Below, in pieces: positions 59,202-64,000 of a stretch of 64,000 nt of DNA. The notes under the pieces were generated by a model. That model saw nothing but the letters and a program-made list of their open reading frames with translations. It did no database searches and was not told where the DNA came from. The DNA lies in NCBI GenBank assembly GCA_027943335.1, contig BSBK01002925.1, positions 124,001-188,000 on the forward strand. Direction: 5' to 3'. Both the position numbers and the translations under genes were made by a program. The stretch is from Chamaecyparis obtusa. Its lineage: Eukaryota; Streptophyta; Pinopsida; Cupressales; Cupressaceae. Position 1 is the stretch's first letter. Each line of letters begins with the position of its first letter.

Positions 59202-60577
59202 TGTTGGAAACAATTGTCTGAAAGAAATTGCTACTCAATTATGTATTGTCTTTGATGTCACACAATGTCATAGTCCGCAGCAATCAGATACTACCGAGCT
59301 CAGTCGGTCTGCTAGACAGGAATATTAGTGCTTATCGAGCTCACTCGGTTACCAAAGAAAAGTTAGTGTTTACCAAGTTCAGTCAATCATCGAAGGAAAA
59401 GTTAGTGTTTACCGAGTTCAGTCGGTCATCGAAGGAAAATTTAGTGTTTACCGAGTTCAGTCGGTCATCGAAGGAAAAGTTAGTGTTTACCGAGTTCAGT
59501 CGGTCATCGAAGGAAAAGTTAGTGTTTACCGAGTTCAGTCGGTCATCGAAGGAAAAGTTAGTGTTTACCGAGTTCAGTCGGTCATCGAAGGAAAAGTTAG
59601 TGTTTACCGAGTTTAGTTGGTCATCAAAGGAAAAGTTAGTGTTTACCGAGTTCAGTCGGTTATCGAAGGTAAAAGATTGTCGATGTTTACCGAGTTCCCT
59701 CGGTCTCCGAAAGATTATAGAAAGTTATGGTCACTGAGCACTGTCGGCCCTTGAAGGATTTTTGCAAATAGAGTTTGCTTATTTCAGCTGACTGTTATAC
59801 TAAATAATGTCAATTTGACAAATCTAAAATCATATAAATAAAAGTTTAAATGTGAAAAGTAAACAAGAAATACAGCAGAAGATTTTACAGAAGAAAAGCA
59901 GAAAAGGTGTATGCGAATTTGCGAAGGATGTTCAGATATCCTTGAGGTGCAGTAGAGATTTATTCGATCAGAAAGGATCAGACTTATGCAGAATAGAGAT
60001 CTGTAATCAGCAAGATAGTTGCATTATTATACAGATCATTTTTCATTGTTACCTTCTTATCATTGTAACAGTGAATTCTAAATCTCTTAACCGAGTTGGT
60101 TTAACAACCATATTGTAAATCCTCTAACAAGGTGACAATTCCATTGAATTGTTTTCAAGACCTCTTACCAGGCCACTCCTAGCAGGGTGTTTTAAATCCT
60201 CTAACAAGGTCACACCTAACAGTGTGTTTTGTAACCTTTTACCGGGTTGGCTTCTAACCGGGCATCACTTTAGAAAAGTGAAAATCAGTATCTAGATACA
60301 TTGGTGGTTTTTCCCATATTGGGTTTCCACGTTAAATCTTGTGTCTCTTATGTTCTTAATTGCTTTCTCAATCATATACATGTGCTGATGAATATCTAAA
60401 GATAATTTTGCTAATACTTTCTGCATCTTGAAAGTTACTGCAATCTATTTACCGAGTGCTAAAACAGATAACATTGTTAAGATATCCTAAGGGATCTGGA
60501 AAGAATTAATTGTGAAGTGTTTTATGGTTGACTAATTCACCCCCCCCCCTCTTAGTCACTTCATCCATATTCCATCA
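59202..60577 (+). repeat. Element E 3' LTR
   Basis: 1376 bp pairing with 53235-54569, roughly 97 % identical outside the array. Followed by AAAAT. Confidence 0.95.
59357..59668 (+). repeat. 39-bp tandem array, 8 units (element E 3' LTR)
   Basis: Eight units of the repeat described at 53390, one more than in the 5' LTR, accounting for 39 of the 41 bp length difference between the LTRs. Confidence 0.95.
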
Positions 60578-60582
60578 AAAAT

Positions 60583-60884
60583 ATACTATTACAGACTCAA
60601 GACAAAAAAATCAATCTTCAATCATAAAAGACACCTTTCAAATCTATGAAATATCAATGGAATAACTAACTAGTCTTAATTATTAACAAGACAAGGAGTA
60701 AGCTCAACTATGAATCTTGTCAATGCAACAAGCTATAATATCTTCCCTAGTAGAATCACCATTTTGGTAGTAACTCAGATGGGTTTCCTAATTGGGAAAT
60801 ATCATTTGAAAATTTGAATACCAAAGATTTTGAGATAGGTTAAACAATACTTTTACATTATTTTCCCCCATAGATTCACCATTT
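60583..60884 (-). other. Element G primer-binding site and proximal leader
   Basis: On the minus strand the primer-site-like word TGGTGAATCTATGGGGGA lies at 60864-60881, a few bases from the LTR. A second, TGGTGATTCTACTAGGGA, lies near 60750-60767. The double occurrence is the same layout as in A and B. No ORF. Confidence 0.6.
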
Positions 60885-61409
60885 TGTTCATTCCAAAAAT
60901 GGTTTTATGCTACAAGAAGCTACCAGTACACTCTTTGAAAAATTATATAGAGAAGAAAGCTCCAATGTTTAAACTTCCTAAGAGGACTAGAGCAACTGAT
61001 AGGGATATTGATTCCCTCTACAATTTAGGCTTTGCAAAACCAAGGTGGGTAGACCTTAATGCCCTTCAATACATTCACTTATACATTAACTCTTTGTTTC
61101 ATTCCATTTAATACTTGACTGAGTGTATACACTAGAGAGATTTGAATCTGAATTTTATTTCTATAAAAACCCTTTCCTACCTTTGACATATAGCATCAAT
61201 ATAACCTCCAGACTCAAAACCTACAAAATAATAAATGCAAATACATCAAAATTGCTCTATGAAATAATTTTACAATAATTATCATACTGAGCTAATCTTG
61301 CTACTGGAACCATCAAGATTGGAACCCTTTCCATAGAGAAAATAGGAGAATATATAAAACAAAGAGGAGATTTAGATCTGATTTGTAGATGACACATCTC
61401 TCTCCTTCC
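60885..61409 (-). repeat. Element G 5' LTR, 3' portion
   Basis: On the minus strand it ends GGAATGAACA at the primer site. It shares a CCAAGG-TGGGTAGACC-type segment (61038-61064) with the H and B LTRs. It is cut off at about 61410 by the minus-strand LTR L; the rest is presumably to the right of the window or beyond L. Confidence 0.5.
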
Positions 61410-61999
61410 TATTAGAATTATTTAAAATAAATGAGAGGGAGGGCAGGGGGGGGTTGAATCAGTTATCCTTAGGTCCATATGTACTAATTCAAATTTTAAA
61501 ATCTTCAACAAACTTAGATCTAATCATCAAATCACTTGGTCTCTATTGAATATATTGGAAACATAAATCTTGAAGTCCACTATCCAAAAGTAATCAACTT
61601 GCAGAATATAAAAATTTCAACAAAATTCACATCAAATAACATTCACACAAGTATAACACCAAATTTAATGTGGAAACCCAATTTGGGAAAAACCACTTGT
61701 AACATGCTACTGATTTTCACTCTTTTGAAGTGAACTATATGAGAAGCCAACCCTATTAAAGGTTTACAATACACATTGTTAGGTGTGACCCTGTTAAAGG
61801 ATTTAATCACCCTATTAAGAGTGGCCTAGTTAGAGGTCTTAAGAACATTCCATTAGAATGTCACCTTGATTAAAGGGTTTACAAAATGACTTTTAGGTCA
61901 ACCTTGATTAAATGATTTTGACTGATACAATGGTTAGAAAGTAACAATAGGATCTAATCTAAAATATACAACTTACTTTGCAAATATAGATCTAATATG
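61410..61999 (-). repeat. Element L: minus-strand Copia LTR, first segment
   Basis: Begins TATTAGAATTA (decayed TGTTGGAA) followed by a GAGAGGG...GGGGGGGGTTGAATCAG run, the reverse complement of the C-run at the end of the E and K LTRs. On the minus strand it continues with sequence like the second half of the E LTR (TTTAACCAAG..., TGTAAACC words). Split by K at 62000. No interior of L is recognisable. Confidence 0.55.
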
Positions 62000-63137
62000 T
62001 GTTGGATATAATTGTCTGAAGGACATTGTTGGATTAGCTATGTGTTGTCTTTGATGTCACACAAATGTTATATCAATTATCATTCTTAGTCTCTACCGAG
62101 CTCAGTCGGTCAGCTAGGTGGTTCTCAGTGTCTACTGAGCTCAGTCGGTCAGCTAGGCAGTTTTTAGTGTCTACCGAGATCTCTCGGGTGTCAAAAGGAA
62201 ACATGACAAAAAATAGTGTTAACCAAGCCTCCTCAGTAATCAAAGGAAAATTAGTGGTTATCGAGTTCACTCGGTCACCGAAGGAAATCTTTTCAGGATT
62301 AATGTTTACCGAGAAAGGTCGGCCCTTCAAAGGATTTCGTTATTACAGTTTGTTTATCCCAGCCGACTGTTGTAATAATTATTAGTGCTGACTTGACAAT
62401 CTAAGTGTTAATTAGAATGGTATATATATATAGAAGGTCAAGTGGTGAATAAGATATATAGCATGCAAAAATCATTTTGAAGAAAGGTATGTGCAAATTT
62501 TGAAGGATGGTTAGATATCCTTGAGGAGTAGCAAAGATTTATTTGATCAGTAAGGATCTAGTGAAGTAGAATAGAGATCTATAATCAGCAATTCAGTTGT
62601 AGGTCATTTCATTGTTACTCTCTTACAATTGTAGTAGTGATATCAAAATCTCTTAACTGAGTTGGTTTAACAACCATTTTGTAAATCCTCTAACAAGGTG
62701 ACAATTTTATTGAATTGTTTCAAGACCTCTTACAAGGCCACTCCTAGTAGGGTGATTAAATCCTCTAACAAGGTCACACCTAACAGTGTGTTTTGTAACC
62801 TTTTACCAGGTTGGCTTCTAACTAGGCATCACTTCAGAAGAGTGAAAATAGTAACTAGTTACATTGGTGGTTTTTCCTATATTGGGTTTCCATGGTAAAT
62901 CTAGTGTCTCTTGTGTTCATGTTATTTTCTTTATTCATGTATGTTAATCAATGATGAATGCTTAAGAACAGTTTAATTATTACACACTTCAAAGATCGAG
63001 TTTCAGCATTTCTCTGTATGTTTACTAAGTGGCAACAGTAAATAATTTGTTAAGATATCTAAGGGATTAGTGGTAATATTTTTGTGGTTAACTGATTCAC
63101 CCCCCCCCTCTCAGCTATTGCATCTATATTTCCAACA
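62000..63137 (+). mobile_element. Element K: solo Copia LTR related to element E
   Basis: 1138 bp, TGTTGGATATAATTG at the start and TTTCCAACA at the end, flanked by a perfect ATATG duplication (61995-61999, 63138-63142). No primer site, coding region or second LTR adjoins it, so it is the product of LTR-LTR recombination. It aligns with the E LTR along its length but has only two full 39-bp units and a partial third (62094-62132, 62133-62171, 62172 on). A TATATATATATAG promoter word lies at 62418-62431. Confidence 0.92.
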
Positions 63138-63142
63138 ATATG

Positions 63143-64000
63143 ATCTAATATTGATTTACTGATAGACCTTCATTACCATCTCCATCTTTGATCTACTCAT
63201 AAATCCCTTAAATCAATCATCTCAACTCTGTTCAACTCTTTACAACTCCCCTTTAGCCTTCTTCTTAGGTTTTTCAGTCGTTAACATCCACCTTTTCCAC
63301 CATACACATAACCTCACAATTAGGTCATCCTTATACCTCTTTGATCAAGTAGATTAATGTTTTTCCACTTAATATCTTCCGTAGATCTTAGGTTTAGGTT
63401 AGATTCATCGAATCCTTCCATCATTTTGTTCTCTTTTTTCTTCTAGATAAATCCTCAGACTTCTCCTTGAATCCATAAGAAAATAGTTTACCATGCGTTA
63501 AATGCTCCATATCATTCATTAATAATGTCAACATGTTTTACCTATCCAAATAATTCAACTATGTCGGCTAGGATTCTCAATTCCTTCACAAACTATAAAT
63601 TAGTGATGCTCAGTCAATACTTTGTTAACCTACTTGGTCATTGCTAAAACTTTCCATCTCGGCAAATATTGTCTTTGCTTAGTTAATTCTTTGATACTCA
63701 TCAATTAATGATGCTCGATCAACACAAAAATTTACTCAGCTTATACTGGTGCTTGATCGACACTAGCATGACTTGACTTAAACTAAATTTATTCACTTTT
63801 TCTCTATTAAGCCTATGCTTCCAGTCTTTCTTCTTCACTTAGTGTTAAAGATAAAAAATAAATTACCTTGTCAATGTGCCAACTAATCAAGTACCCATTG
63901 TAGTATCACATAACTCAACCTTTCCTTAGGTCCTCTTGTTATCTTCTCTTTTCAAATCATCTTCACCAATCAACAGATATGGTACTCTACTAGGTAGCAA
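63143..64000 (-). repeat. Element L second segment and unassigned sequence
   Basis: Continues the host of K. AT-rich, no ORF of note. Words such as ACAATTAGGTCATCCTTATA (63326-63345) recall the J LTRs, supporting an LTR in minus orientation, but I could not find its right end. Past about 63550 it shows GATCAACAC/GCTCGATC words repeated at 63714 and 63752; nothing else recognisable. Confidence 0.35.

Larger units (their letters stand above)
53235..60577 (+). mobile_element. Element E: full-length Copia retrotransposon, nearly intact frame
   Basis: LTRs of 1335 bp (53235-54569) and 1376 bp (59202-60577), perfect duplication AAAAT (53230-53234, 60578-60582), initiator-Met primer site, purine tract, and one polyprotein frame in Copia order gag-PR-INT-RT-RH. 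It is the best-preserved element here; the LTR difference in length is about one 39-bp repeat unit. It lies in the leader of element G. Confidence 0.97.

Noticed and set aside
53390..59668. Regular short repeats suggestive of a CRISPR array
   Set aside because: Units are directly adjacent with no unique spacers, no cas genes are present and the context is a plant LTR.
53261..59737. Proteins made of a repeated 13-residue unit (EKLVFTEFSRSSK-like) in both LTRs of element E
   Set aside because: A 39-bp tandem DNA repeat stays open in any stop-free frame. It lies upstream of the LTR promoter.
60884..61111. 75-codon frame at the edge of the G LTR as a possible host gene
   Set aside because: Lies inside an LTR next to a primer-binding site and lacks any recognisable domain.
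1..64000. Host genes, tRNA, rRNA, microRNA precursors or viral genes outside the retroelements
   Set aside because: No exon-like coding outside the elements, no clover-leaf tRNA or rRNA sequence recognised. The only tRNA-like words are primer-binding sites.

Overview
The window looks like intergenic DNA from a seed plant with a large, repeat-rich genome. A gymnosperm such as a conifer is plausible but cannot be shown from the sequence. I see no host gene, tRNA, rRNA or microbial feature. Almost every base belongs to LTR retrotransposons nested inside each other, plus one small terminal-inverted-repeat DNA transposon.

Elements are lettered here. The outermost recognisable host is G (minus strand, Ty3/Gypsy-type gag): 5' LTR from 60885 rightward, leader 60578-60884 plus 52808-53234, gag 51672-52807 plus 38752-38871. 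G is broken by E (Copia, 53235-60577, TSD AAAAT), F (Copia, 38872-51671, TSD GAAAA) and H (minus-strand Gypsy type; LTR 35917-38751, gag 1630-3440). H is broken by B (3689-35816, TSD CAACT) and by I (minus-strand Gypsy; LTR 701-1226, gag 1-606). B's 5' LTR is split by C (5414-27589) and by M (TIR transposon, 28650-29609, TSD ACTT). C contains D (short Copia, 6997-10661, TSD GTATC) and A (12707-20138, TSD TATCA). F's 5' LTR is split by J (minus-strand Copia-type LTRs, 39170-46397). At the right end a minus-strand Copia LTR, L (from 61410), is split by K, a solo LTR (62000-63137, TSD ATATG). Nesting reaches five levels (G>H>B>C>A or D).

Three kinds of element matter most. A and B, and apparently G and H, have long LTRs (2.6-3.5 kb), a Tat/Ogre-like primer-binding site and only a gag-like ORF; in A and B the gag runs into a long acidic tail with no protease, RT or integrase, so they look like non-autonomous 'TR-GAG' elements. 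D, E, F and J are Copia types with initiator-tRNA-Met primer sites. E keeps gag-PR-INT-RT-RH in a single frame broken only by six stop codons. D has lost INT-RT-RH, F is internally deleted, and J has no pol at all but carries a zinc-knuckle ORF and a ~1,060-codon ORF of unknown function. C is a Gypsy derivative that keeps a gag N-terminus, a large Ser/Pro-rich ORF and the last part of integrase.

The elements are transcriptionally old. Most stop codons in otherwise open frames are TAG, consistent with decay of methylated CAG codons. E, if expressed when young, could have supplied proteins to Copia relatives such as D and J; no autonomous partner for A and B is present here.
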